From the NCBI GenBank assembly GCA_029204225.1, contig CM055106.1, positions 34,010,361 to 34,074,360 on the forward strand: DNA of 64,000 nucleotides, given 5' to 3'. A program made the position numbers and the translations under genes. This document shows, piece after piece, positions 52,346 to 63,354 of this stretch. Numbering within the stretch: the stretch's first letter is position 1; each line of letters begins with the position of its first letter. This DNA is from Diphasiastrum complanatum (Eukaryota > Streptophyta > Lycopodiopsida > Lycopodiales > Lycopodiaceae). A model generated the notes under the pieces. The model did not search any database, was not told the DNA's origin, and saw nothing but the letters and a program-made list of their open reading frames with translations.

Positions 52346-54699
52346 TCCACTCTTCATAAGAGATCGATACTCAAGATCCATTGGTTGGATCCACTCCTCT
52401 TCTTTCCTTGCTCGATCTACACTTGTAGGATCATCCAAAGAGGTTAGGAAAGCAACATAATTTCCAGAAACTACTTGCTTACCCTTTTGATCATATGTGA
52501 GCCTTGAAGGTACTTGTCTTTCTCTTGATGTTCTCCTTGGCTTTTGACTTGATGAAGGTCCATCATCATCACCATCCAAAGTAGGATCCTTCTCATCAAC
52601 ATCAAGAATGCTAGATCCATCCACTTTACCATCAATCATGCTTGAAGACACCTTTGGAATGTTTCTCTCATAAAAAATGACATCTCTACCAACAATCACT
52701 TTGTTAGTAGAAGGAATGTAAACCTTGTAGGCTTTACTCACCTCACTATATCCAACAAAAATATCTCTTCTTGAAGATGGATCCTCCTTGGTACTATCAT
52801 CAAGAGTAATGTTGACATAGCATGTGCATCCAAAGGTTCTTAGAAAGTTGACACTCGGCCTCCTCTTGAATAGCATCTCAAAAGGTGTCCTTCCATCCAA
52901 AATAGCACTCGGCCACCTATTGCACAAGAAATTGGCACACAACAAAGCTTGATCCCAAAATGGTTTGTCAAGATTAGCACTTAACCTCATAGCTTTAGCA
53001 CTTTCACATAAAGTCCTATTCTTCCTTTCAGCCACTCCATTTTGTTGTGGGGTCCTTGATGTTGTATACTCCCTCTTGATCCCATGCTCATCACAAAAGG
53101 CCTTGAACTTGTTAGATATGTACTCACCACCATTGTCACCTCTCAAGCACTTGATCTTTGTGGAGAATGGGTTCTCCCTTGCATTCTTGAACTTGACAAA
53201 GACATCATACACTTCATCCTTGCTCTTTAGTAGATAGATCCAACAAAATCTACTAAAATCATCAATGAATGTTACATACATCTTAGCTCCACTATTGCTA
53301 ATTGTAGTAAATCCATGAATATCCGAATGTACAAGTTGAAAAGGCTTTGTAAATCTAGAAATAGATCTAGTATAAGGTAGTCTATGTGACTTAGACAAAG
53401 CACAAGACTCACAAACATGCTTGTCATTACTTAAGGAACTTGGAAGACCAATCACAACCTTCTTCCTTGCCATTACCTCCAATGACTTGAAGTTGAGGTG
53501 TCCCATCCTTTTGTGCCAAACCTCTTGAATAGAAATTTGCTCCCTTGCAACACATCCAACTTGGTTAGCAATAACACAAGCATCAAGTTTGAACAACTTC
53601 CCTTTCCTTTTACCTTTTCCAATCAAGACATCCTTCCTTTTGATCAAACAAGCATCTCCATCAAACTCCACCTTGAGGCCCTTACTTAGCATTTGACTCA
53701 CACTAAGCAAATTCTTGGTAATAGATGGAATAAACAAGACATCCTCCAAATGAACATTCCTATTTGTAGAGAGAGAAATAGGAATTGTGCCAATCCCTTT
53801 GATTGCACACTCACCATCATTGGCCATGTAGATCACCCTCTTGTCATCTCCATATGCCAACAAAGAAGTGAAGTACTCTTTGTGAAAGGTCATGTGTGAA
53901 CTTGCTCCACTATCAATCCACCAAGGATGTAGATCTCCATCATTAGCAAGCATACATGAAGACATCAAAAAAAGCATCATCATTTGCATCTTGCACATCC
54001 AAACCATCCTCATCAAGAGTAAGATTACCTTGCTTGTCTCCTTGATCTCTCTTCTTCTTGTAGCACTCACTTGCAAAGTGTCCTTTGATGTCACAATATA
54101 AGCACTTGAGCTTTGATCTATCCTTCTTTTTTGCCACTTGAAGAAGCATCCACTTGATCTTGCCCTTTAGACCACTTGCTTGTGGTTTTGCCCTTGAATT
54201 TGCCCTTTGTGAACATAGCATCCTCTTGAAGTGTCGATGTAGATCCACCTCTTGCTTGAAGCCTATATTCCTCATTGATCAAGATCTCTTGAAGATCCAT
54301 CAGACTTGGCAAAGTCTTTTGAATAGCAATACTTTGAACAATGTTAGTATGAGCATCCAACAAGCCATTAAGAATCACTTGAATAAGCTCTCCTTCCTTA
54401 ATGCTTTCATCTATGCAAGCTAACTCATCATTCAATGCTTTCATTCTCAAAACAAAAGTACTTGGACTTTCTTCATTCTTTTGCAAACAAGAAAAGATTT
54501 GTCTTCTTAGAGTCAACACTCTAGAAGTAGACTTGGATTCATAAAGCTTCTTCAATGAATTCCAAGCTTCCAAAGATGATGTGCACTTACCAACTTCCTT
54601 GAGAAGTTCATTGGTAACATTCACCCTTATCATGTGTAGAGCTTTCTTGGCCCTCTTGTCATACCTCAATTGATCTTGTTGTGTTGCTGGTCTCTCCTA
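52346..54699 (-). pseudogene. Copia gag (partial), protease and integrase (RT-replaced family, copy 2)
   Basis: The knuckle CLYCDIKGHFASEC lies near 54060-54105. The protease WWIDSGASSHM (near 53895-53930), pre-integrase VWHKRMGHLNFKSL and integrase blocks HSDIHGFTT, CLRGDNGGEYIS and QQNGVAERKNRT follow in order. The C-terminal GYSEVSKAYKVYIPST is also present. The integrase D, D and E blocks are all visible. The gag beginning is missing. Confidence 0.9.
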
Positions 54700-56000
54700 A
54701 CAATATAGAGATTGTATGAGAAAGTTTTTATTAAAACTATTCATAGAGAATTGAGTGTTTATAGTCACTTACGAGTTTACCATTGAAAATGAATATGAAG
54801 TTTGAAAGTACATCATCTTGTAGGAGCAATAGTTTCTTCTAATATAATTTAGACTCCAATCTTCTTCCACCTCAACACATGTCAAAACTGCATTATTGTA
54901 TATAATTTCAATATTTTTTCGTTTTGAATGTCCTCTAGCTTCCAAGTCTCGATTGAGTGGCACTCATTTACCTATATTTTTTTTCATCTTTGATAATGGA
55001 AGCATAAGCTCAACATTTGTTTTTTAATTTGATAGCAAAAGCACATGGAAGATATTTTAATTCTGCATTCTATTTCTCCATCTAATTTTTTAACCCAGCC
55101 TTCATCCATAAGTTCAGATAATAAACTATTTGATAAATTTTTGCATACAAACATCATTGGAGTTTTGTGTACATTGACACTTGAAAAGAAATCCACAAAT
55201 ATATTCAAGAAAATAAACCAATTCAATCTTACTATTTTTGATCTCGTGCTTATCTTTAATGAATTTTTTCCATCATGATATAGCTTGCAACGAAATGATT
55301 TTGAAACTGCAGCATCTGGAGCAACCCATTCATCACTTTCAAAACTAGGCAATGGAATTGGGACTATTCATCCTAAATTTTCTTTTGTATCAGGAATGTA
55401 CATTGATTTATAAAAAAAGATCCCACTATTAGCTAGATCTTTTGCAATTCTACCTCAATATTGCTGTTGTCCAATATTAGTGTGAATAACATCTAATACA
55501 CCTGCTAGAGATCCATTGGGCTCCCATTCATTTATGTTGGATGGATATAAATGTGCAAGAAAAAAAGGATTAGATTGGCAAGTTTACTATTAGATATTTA
55601 TGAATGACAAAAGTCAAAATATCAAAAATATTAATACTCATAGTTGCTTTTTTTGTGATCTTGACGGTTGAATCCTTGCACATTTATCTTTGAATGCATA
55701 TATACATGTTGGACTAGAATTTCAAAAATAGATTTTCATCCTGATGATATTCTGAAATCCAAAAATTTGGCCTTCCAATAAGATCAAAATGATAGTTTTG
55801 ACCTTTTGCTTTTTCAAAATGTTTCTCTTGATGATGGATGCATCAAAACTCAAGAGTTTTTTGAATATTTTCTTGGCACCCATAATCCATTATCATCTTT
55901 CTCATTGAATAGGAGCACAACTTCCTTGATGGCGCCATTCGTAATGTGCAAGCAAAAACCTAAAACATTGAACTATGAATCTAAAAATATGCGTAGATAA
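54700..56000 (-). pseudogene. Decayed coding-like region of unknown family
   Basis: Minus-strand translation looks protein-like over about 1.2 kb although interrupted many times: NINEWEPNGSLAGVLDVIHT (near 55480-55540), FESDEWVAPDAAVSKSFRCK (near 55290-55345), NLSNSLLSELMDEGWVKKLD (near 55080-55140), SIETWKLEDIQNEKILKLYT (near 54890-54960). The longest open part is 54984-55352 (122 codons). No family recognised; it could be a host gene, a DNA transposon or an old insertion. Confidence 0.45.
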
Positions 56001-56470
56001 AAAGCCATGAATCTGAAAATAGGTGTTGGCGAAAATTTGAAACACTGATCTATTTGGCGCTACAAATTAACTCCAGTTACCATTGTTAACCATGATTTGA
56101 CAATGCATATACATTAATGGTACATCGATTTTCTCATTTCAACCATCTATCATATTCATTTTCAATATTTTTGGGTCTCTTCGGAGAGTGATGAGCTAGA
56201 AGGGCAGGCCTCAACAACCAATAGCATTTTTACAAGCTGCCCAACGAAACAACAATATATTTAGAAAGTTTTTATTTTATTTATATTTGAAAAATTCTAC
56301 GTTACGTAGAACACTGATTTCAAGGTTTCAATTGTTCCACATGGCAACAAAAATAGGAAAAAAAAATAAAAAAACATCTTTTTCAAAGGCCCTCTTTAGG
56401 CTCTAAGTTTCTCTAATGAAAAAACAAAAACCCCACGTTTAAGTACTAGCAGTTACGCAGGCATAGAAAT
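56001..56470. other. AT-rich spacer
   Basis: No gene, repeat end or motif recognised. Confidence 0.5.
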
Positions 56471-57252
56471 GGAAGGGAGTGGCTCCATCTACAATGTCAT
56501 CAGTATCAATGGCCAATGATCAACCCAAAGCAACAGGACCACATCCTAATGTGAGGGAGGAAGGAAAGCAATATCAAAAGATACGCCATTGGATACATGA
56601 TGCACAGGTAGAGGAAGCAGCGCTAGCAAAGGAAAAACTGACAGTGCTTGTACCATCAAAAGTACCAGTATCACCAATCGACTCGCCATTGCGATCGGAT
56701 CAAAATGACTATTTGCACCATCATGAAGTACTATTACACATGGGTGAGCCTGAGGTTCCACAAGGGAGTGCTTGCAAGTTTGCTAGCTAGCTGCATGGAC
56801 ATATCCTTTAGAGAACTCATGCGGATGGCACCACAAGCTAAAAGCATTCTAATAGATTGGCTCAACCCAGAGTCGGAACCAACCACAAAGGAGCCCTTAT
56901 ACTGTATGGGCTACGAAGGAACCAACAACGTCCTCCATGTTGGGGCAGCGTGGGAAAGTGAAGAGCACAACATCACCCTCCCAATCAAGCATAAAAGATT
57001 TGAGGACGAAGCTGAAGTGGTAGATGGAGGATCACGTGTGAATTTGATCTCCACTACCTTGTACCAAAAATGGGGTCTGCAAGGATTGAAGCCAATGAAA
57101 TTTGTCATAAAATTAGTAGATCAATCCTATGTAAAACCAAAAGATGTGGTTGACGACACTCCGATAAAAATAGCAAGAATGCAGTTTGTAATCGCTTTTG
57201 TCATGATGTGTGAAAAAGTGGATCTTGAAGGGATCCAAACAAAAATACTTGG
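56471..57252 (+). pseudogene. Ty3/gypsy gag-end and protease relic
   Basis: The frame 56648-57256 includes the retropepsin-like block VVDGGSRVNLISTTLYQKWG (near 57015-57075) with the following KFVIKLVDQSYVKPKDVVDD, typical of plant gypsy aspartic proteases (DGGSxVN type). Upstream HWIHDAQVEEAALAKEKLTV (56479-56790) is probably the gag-protease linker. No RT follows; the sequence switches to a Copia LTR near 57253. Fossil. Confidence 0.75.
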
Positions 57253-57859
57253 CTAAGATCTTTGCACAACAAGCTACAAAAGCTAGAAATGGCAAAACAT
57301 CCTAATGCTACCTTTGATACACATGAACTTGACAAAGCATTCAAGAGACAAAAGAAACTAATAAAAGGTACTGATGATAGCCAAAAACAGCATTATACCA
57401 GCCCTACAACAGCAGCTTACCACTTTTGGAAACCTCTTAAGATCATACACAAAAGCTTGAAGACAATACACAAAGCAATGCTCTCAATGGAGGAAGAAAC
57501 TGTGACAATGATCTATTGATCTCTCTCAACAATACAATAAGTTTCTCCAACCTGTTCTCCACAAATTTCAGTCTACTATAGGTGAGAGAGATGACTCTCT
57601 CTCCTCTCTCTAGAACTTAGGACCCAATTTTAGGGCAGCAGTAGCCTAAAATAGCCAATTTTGGCCTATATGTCCAAATAACATGATTTTGGTGTCATTT
57701 CAAAGGTCCTGAAGTTTGGGACTTCTTTAATATGAAATATATACTAGAATAAAAGTATCTAGGTCTCTTTCACATGTGTAAAAGGTTAGATCCAAAACTA
57801 TGTACAAAAACTGCCAATTTAGGCCTCAAACTAGCTAGGAAATGTTGACAATTTTCACA
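57253..57859 (-). repeat. Partial 3' LTR of a Copia copy
   Basis: Related to 58751-59405 but lacking about the first 57 bases (+ strand view). It ends GACAATTTTCACA beside a polypurine tract (57860-57872). Confidence 0.8.
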
Positions 57860-58750
57860 CTCCCTCTTCAACAGATGATAGTTTCAACATAGATCTTGAA
57901 CACATTCCAAGATTAGATCTATGCTTATAATACAGGTCCTTTTCCAATGGTTTGGTGAAGATATCAGCCACACACTCCAATGAAGAGACATGTTGAAGCT
58001 CCACCTCTTTGGCAATGACTTGATCCCTCACAAAGTGATGAGCAATCTCAATGTGCTTGTTTCTAGCATGGAAAACTGGATTGGTTGCCAAGCTTTGGGC
58101 TGAAAGGTTGTCACAATAGATGATTGGTGTCTTCTTAGAATCCAACAAGTGAAGATCCAATAGCATCCTCTTTATCCAAAGCATCTCCTTGGTGCATGTT
58201 GTCAATGCCTTATACTCGGCCTCGGTGGAAGATAGAGAGATAGTAGGTTGCTTCTTTGATAGCCATGAGATAGCTCCCTCTCCAAGATATATTGCAAAGA
58301 CACTTGTTTACTTACTATCCATTTGATCACCTGCAAAATCTGAATCTGAGAAACCACAAAGGTTAGGTGAAGATCCTTCATACAAGATGCCAAAATCTCT
58401 AGATCCCGAGAGGTATCTTAGTACTCTCTTTCCTAGCTTCCAATGAGCCTCACTGGGATCTTGCATGAATTGACTTAGTTTACCAACCACATAGCTTAGA
58501 TCAGGTCTTGTGATGGTTAACCAAATAAGAGATCCTATGAGCTTTCTGTAGAGAGTAATGTCCTTGAAGGATCTTTCATTACCTCTTATAGATAGCTTTA
58601 CATTTGATTCCATAGGAGTAAAAACTACTTTGCAATTTTCCATATGAAATTTTTTAGAATAGAGCTAGAATACTTCTCTTGACAAATGAAAGTAGAATTA
58701 TAAGTCCTAACAATCTTTATTCCTAAGATATAGTGAAGCTTACCAAGATC
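57855..58750 (-). mobile_element. Copia copy, 3' part: RT end and RNase H, interrupted by the intact Copia
   Basis: On the minus strand: the RT end (VKLSIRGNERSFKDITLYRK, LIGSLIWLTITRPDLSYVVG), RNase H (CGFSDSDFAGDQMD), CDNLSAQSLATNPVFHARNK and the end LSSVEEGV. It is closely similar to the whole-looking element to its right, which inserted at 58750/58751 inside this copy's RT region. Its 5' portion would lie beyond the window. A few breaks. Confidence 0.88.
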
Positions 58751-59405
58751 TGTGAAAAATACAGATCCTAAGTGGATCTAAACTCCAAGATCATTGGCTT
58801 GAATGCTTACACTCCAAACTACATAAGCTAGGAATTGGCAACACATTCTATGCTACCTAGAATGCAAAGAACTTGATCAAAAAGCATTTATCACAAATGG
58901 AAACTTCCATAAACATCAAGTGCGGCCCAAAATAGCATTATACAGTCCATAATACATCAGCCTATCACTTTTGGAAATCACCTAAGATCATACACAATAG
59001 CTTGAAGACAATACACACAACAATGCTCTCAATGGAGGAAGAAACAATGACAATGATCTATTGATCTCAATGAAGCATACAAAAGGTTTCTCCAACCTGT
59101 TTTCCACGACTTCCCTACTATTTATGGATGAGGAAGATGACTCTCTCTCCTCTCTCTAGAAGGTACTTGACCCTAGATATTCCCTATATAGGAAAAATAG
59201 CTAAAAATGGCTTATATGACCAAAATACATCAAAATGGTCTCATTTTGAAGGGTATGAAGTTTGACACTTCATCATACTGAAAAAATACAGTAAATAAAA
59301 ACATTGTGGCCTGGTTCACACGTGTGAAACTCCAGAACCAAAACTATTTACAATTTTAGCCAATTTAGGCCTCAAACTAGCTAGGAAATGTTGACAATTT
59401 TCACA
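58751..59405 (-). repeat. 3' LTR of the whole-looking Copia
   Basis: 655 bases from TGTGAAAAATAC to GACAATTTTCACA (+ strand view). The outer host bases are AGATC; the second copy of the target duplication would be outside the window. Confidence 0.88.
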
Positions 59406-62400
59406 CTCCCTCTTCAACATTGGATGCTAGTTTCAACATAGTCTTTGAGCACATTCCAAGATTAGATCTATGCATTAAATATAGGTCCTTTCCCAATGGT
59501 TTGGTGAAGATATCAGCCACACACTCCTTTGAAGAGACATGTTGAAGCTCCACCTCTTTGGCAATGACTTGATCTCTCACAAAATGGTGAGCAATCTCAA
59601 TGTGCTTGCTCCTTGCATGAAAAATAGGATTGCTTGCCAAGCTTTGGGCTGAAAGGTTATCACAAAGTATGATTGGAGTCTTCTCTGGTTCCAGCAAGTG
59701 AAGATCCAATAACATCCTCTTGATCCAAAGAATCTCCTTGGTGCATGTTGTTAATGCCTTGTACTCGGCTTCGGTGGAAGATAGAGAGATAGTTGGTTGC
59801 TTCTTTGATAGCCATGAGACCACTCCATCTCCAAGATAGATTGCAAAGGCACTTGTAGACTTCCTATCCATTTGATCACCTGCAAAATCTGAATCTGAAA
59901 ATCCACAAAGGTTAGGTGTAGTACCTCCATACAAGATGCCAAAATCTCTAGATCCCGAGATGTATCTAAGTACTCTCTTTCCTAGCTTCCAATGAGCCTC
60001 ACTAGGATCTTGCATAAATTGACTTAGTTTACCAACCACAAAGCTTAGATCAGGTCTTGTGATGGTTAACCATATAAGAGATCCTATTAGCTTTCTATAG
60101 AGAGTAATGTCCTTGAAGGATCTTTCATTACTTCTTGTAGTTAGCTTTACATTTGATTCCATAGGAGTAGAAACAACTTTACAATCTTCCATATGAAACC
60201 TTTTTAGAATAGAGTTAACATACTTTTCTTGACATATGAATGTAGATTTAGAAGTTCTAATAATCTCTATTCCTAAGATATAATGAAGTTTACCAAGATC
60301 TTGAATTTCAAACTCTCTTTTGAGTGCCATCTTGATTTCATCTATATCTAGATTGTTACCACCACTTAAGATAATGTCATCAACATAGATCAAAAGTAAA
60401 GTGATATCATTTTCATTCAATCTAAAGTAGAGAGAATGATCATACTCACTCATAACAAAGTTTTGAGAAAGTAAGAAGGAATTGAGCTTAGCATACCAAC
60501 TCCTTGGTGCTTGCTTTAGCCCATACAAACTCTTTTGGAGATAGCACACATGATTAGGCTCATCATGTGAAACATAGCCCTCGGGTTGCTCCATGTAAAT
60601 ATCTTCTTCAAGATCACCATTCAAGAAGGCATTAGTAACATCCATTTGCCACATATCCCAATCATAAAGAGTTGCAAGAGAGATTAGGATTCGAATAGTT
60701 ACCATCTTTGCCACGGGTGCAAAGGTCTCATCATAGTCAATACCATATTCTTGAGCATACCCCTTTGCCACCAACCTTGCCTTGTACTTGTTGATTGATC
60801 CATCTTGATTTGTCTTGATCTTGAAGATCCACTTACAACCAATTGCCTTCTTGTCCTTTGGAAGCTTTACCAACCTCCATGTGTTGCTTTTGATGAGTGC
60901 TTGATGCTCATGATCCATGGCTTGGATCCATTCCTTCTTTTGAATTGCTTCACCTACACAAGTTGGTTCATCAAAAGAGGTAAGAAAAGCAAGGTTAGAG
61001 TTGTCCACCACTTGCTTTCCTTTTTCATCATAGGTTAGCCTTGATGGCTTAGCCCTTTGCCTTTGAGTCTTCCTTGAAGTTTGCTTTGGAGTGGCATCTC
61101 CATCTTCATCCAAGACATCTTGCACATCATGATGATTAGTAGGCACATCAACATCAACATCAACAACATTGGAAACATTCTCTTCATGAAAGATGACATC
61201 CCTACTTATGACAACTTTCTTTGTAGAAGGAATGTACACTTTGTAAGCCTTGCTTACTTCACTATAGCCAACAAACACACCCTTCTTTGATGAAGGATCT
61301 TCTTTAGTTCTATCATCAAGTGTGATATTGACAAAACATGTACATCCAAAGATCCTACAATGCTTGACACTCGGCCTTCTACCATAAAGAACCTCATGAG
61401 GAGTTTTACCATCCAAGGAAGCACTTGTCCATCTATTACATAGATAGTTAGCACATGCTAAAGCTTCCCCCCAAAAAGACTTAGCAAGATTAGCATGTAG
61501 TCTCATTGCCTTGGCACATTCACAAAGGGTTCTATTCTTCCTCTCGGCCACTCCATTCTGTTGTGGAGTCCTAGGACTAGACATCTCCCTCTTAATCCCA
61601 TGTGCTATACAAAAGTCTTTGAACCTATTTGAGGTGTATTCCCCTCCATTATCTGATCTTAAGCATTTGATCTTTGTATTGAATTGGTTTTCCATTTCAT
61701 TCTTGAACTTGACAAATGCAGCAAACACTTCATCCTTACTTTTAAGAAGATAGATCCAAGTATACCTACTAAAGTCATCAATGAAAGTTGCATACATCTT
61801 TGCCCCACCATTGCTAGTTGTACTAGAAGAATGAATATCAGAATGCACAAGTTGAAAAGCTTCTTTAGATCTAGAAGTAGATCTAGAATAAGCAAGTCTA
61901 TGAGATTTGGACAAGGCACAATGTTCACAAACACTATTGTTTGCAACAAGACTTTTAGGGAGACCAAGAACAAGCTCTTTCTTTGCCATTACCTCCAAAG
62001 ATTTGAAGTTGGGATGGCCCAACCTCTTGTGCCAAACTTCTTGGTTTGTCAATTGCTCCCTAGCCATACATCCTTCATGATTAGAGATCACACATGCATC
62101 AAGCTTGAAAAGTTTACCATGCCTCCTACCTTGAGCAATCAAGGATCCACATTTACTTATCAAACATGCATCTCCAATGAACTCCACATCAAGTCCTTTG
62201 TCAATCATTTGACTTACACTAAGCAAATTCTTAGTGATTGAAGGAATGTACAAAACATTTTCAAGATTTGCTTTCCTATTTGTTGAAAGGGAAATAGGAA
62301 TAGTGCCTATGCCTTTGATGTCACATTGACCATCATTTGCAGTGTAGATGATGTTACCTTCTCCCTCATAAGACAATAAGGATGTAAAGTATTCCTTATG

Positions 62401-63354
62401 TCTTGTCATGTGAGATGAGGCTCCACTATCAATCCACCAAGGATCATTATCATCTATGTTGGCTAACAAACTTGAAGTCATAACAAGTGATTCACATGTG
62501 TTATGTTCTTCCTCATCTATTGTAAGATTTCCTTGCCTCTCTCCTTGCTCTCTTTTCTTCTTATAACATTCATTTGCAAAATGACCTTTTATCCCACAAT
62601 AAAAGCACTTGAACTTTGACTTATTGTTCTTAGTAGAAGAGGAAGAGGAAGAGTGATCATCATGATCAAAGTTACCACCTTTGGACCATTTCCCTTTGCC
62701 TTTACCTTTGCCCTTGAATTTGCCTTTTGTGAAGAAAGCCTCTTCACCTCCACCTTGCAAGGATGCACCATCAAGCTTTGATTGCAACCTATGTTCTTCA
62801 GCCAATAAGATTTCTTGCAAGTCAACCACACTTGGCAAGACTCTTTGAATGGCAAAACTTTGCACAAGGTTAGCATGTTCATTTAGCAAACCATTCAACA
62901 TAACTTGGACTATTTCACCATCTTTTATGTTCTCATCAATGCATGCTAAATCATCACTTAGGGACTTAACTCTCAAGATAAATGCATGAGCACTTTCACC
63001 CTCTCTTTGCCTACTAGAAAATATTTGTCTCCTTAGGGTCAATACCCTAGATGTGGACTTTGATTCAAAGAGCTTCTTTAAGGCATTCCATGCCTCACTT
63101 GCACTTTGACACTTTCCAACTTCCTTGAGAAGTTCATTTGTAACATTCATTTTAATGATATGAAGAGCCCTTTTGGCCTTCTTATCAAACCTTTGTTGCT
63201 CTTGAAGTGTGAGAGGTCTCTCTTCAATTTCTGCAACTATGTCCATGAGTTCATTCAACTCAAGTAAGGACTCCATCCTCACTTTCCAAGTAGAGTAGTT
63301 TGATGAACTCAACCTTTCACTAGACTCTAGCATGATCCCACCATTGGAAGCCAT
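59401..63354 (-). CDS. Copia gag-pol polyprotein, 1317 residues, apparently intact
   Basis: One open frame of normal plant Copia length. Gag comes first (SNYSTWKVRMESLL near residue 18), then a Lys/Gly-rich linker and the CCHC knuckle CFYCGIKGHFANEC at residues 250-263. The protease DSGA is at 309-312. The pre-integrase HKRLGH zinc region starts at residue 442. Integrase catalytic residues are D near 505, D568 (SDNGGEY) and E near 604 (NGVAERKN). RT starts near residue 818 (WRLVKLPKDKKAIGCKWIF) with YVDD at 990-993. RNase H follows, with D1156 in SDSDFAGD and EAEY near 1198, ending SNVEEGV. The start Met is supported by homology to the gag start at 13934. The product would act in cytoplasmic particles and then insert cDNA in the nucleus. 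Confidence 0.95.
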   Translation of the reverse strand: MASNGGIMLESSERLSSSNYSTWKVRMESLLELNELMDIVAEIEERPLTLQEQQRFDKKAKRALHIIKMNVTNELLKEVGKCQSASEAWNALKKLFESKSTSRVLTLRRQIFSSRQREGESAHAFILRVKSLSDDLACIDENIKDGEIVQVMLNGLLNEHANLVQSFAIQRVLPSVVDLQEILLAEEHRLQSKLDGASLQGGGEEAFFTKGKFKGKGKGKGKWSKGGNFDHDDHSSSSSSTKNNKSKFKCFYCGIKGHFANECYKKKREQGERQGNLTIDEEEHNTCESLVMTSSLLANIDDNDPWWIDSGASSHMTRHKEYFTSLLSYEGEGNIIYTANDGQCDIKGIGTIPISLSTNRKANLENVLYIPSITKNLLSVSQMIDKGLDVEFIGDACLISKCGSLIAQGRRHGKLFKLDACVISNHEGCMAREQLTNQEVWHKRLGHPNFKSLEVMAKKELVLGLPKSLVANNSVCEHCALSKSHRLAYSRSTSRSKEAFQLVHSDIHSSSTTSNGGAKMYATFIDDFSRYTWIYLLKSKDEVFAAFVKFKNEMENQFNTKIKCLRSDNGGEYTSNRFKDFCIAHGIKREMSSPRTPQQNGVAERKNRTLCECAKAMRLHANLAKSFWGEALACANYLCNRWTSASLDGKTPHEVLYGRRPSVKHCRIFGCTCFVNITLDDRTKEDPSSKKGVFVGYSEVSKAYKVYIPSTKKVVISRDVIFHEENVSNVVDVDVDVPTNHHDVQDVLDEDGDATPKQTSRKTQRQRAKPSRLTYDEKGKQVVDNSNLAFLTSFDEPTCVGEAIQKKEWIQAMDHEHQALIKSNTWRLVKLPKDKKAIGCKWIFKIKTNQDGSINKYKARLVAKGYAQEYGIDYDETFAPVAKMVTIRILISLATLYDWDMWQMDVTNAFLNGDLEEDIYMEQPEGYVSHDEPNHVCYLQKSLYGLKQAPRSWYAKLNSFLLSQNFVMSEYDHSLYFRLNENDITLLLIYVDDIILSGGNNLDIDEIKMALKREFEIQDLGKLHYILGIEIIRTSKSTFICQEKYVNSILKRFHMEDCKVVSTPMESNVKLTTRSNERSFKDITLYRKLIGSLIWLTITRPDLSFVVGKLSQFMQDPSEAHWKLGKRVLRYISGSRDFGILYGGTTPNLCGFSDSDFAGDQMDRKSTSAFAIYLGDGVVSWLSKKQPTISLSSTEAEYKALTTCTKEILWIKRMLLDLHLLEPEKTPIILCDNLSAQSLASNPIFHARSKHIEIAHHFVRDQVIAKEVELQHVSSKECVADIFTKPLGKDLYLMHRSNLGMCSKTMLKLASNVEEGV

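Larger units (their letters stand above)
50043..54699 (-). mobile_element. Copia element, minus strand, RT-replaced family (copy 2), 5' truncated
   Basis: On the minus strand: gag (from within its N-terminus at 54699), knuckle, protease, pre-integrase, a complete-looking integrase, about 1.07 kb of non-RT sequence, RNase H, polypurine tract (50693-50705) and 3' LTR. The 5' LTR is missing; the match to copy 1 stops abruptly at 54699. Broken at a few places. Because both copies have the same substitution, this is a replicating family, not a one-off rearrangement. Confidence 0.9.

Noticed and set aside
52965-53237. Plus-strand frames inside the minus-strand Copia coding regions (also at 61511-62241)
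   Set aside because: Antisense shadows of strongly supported Copia integrase and gag coding sequence.
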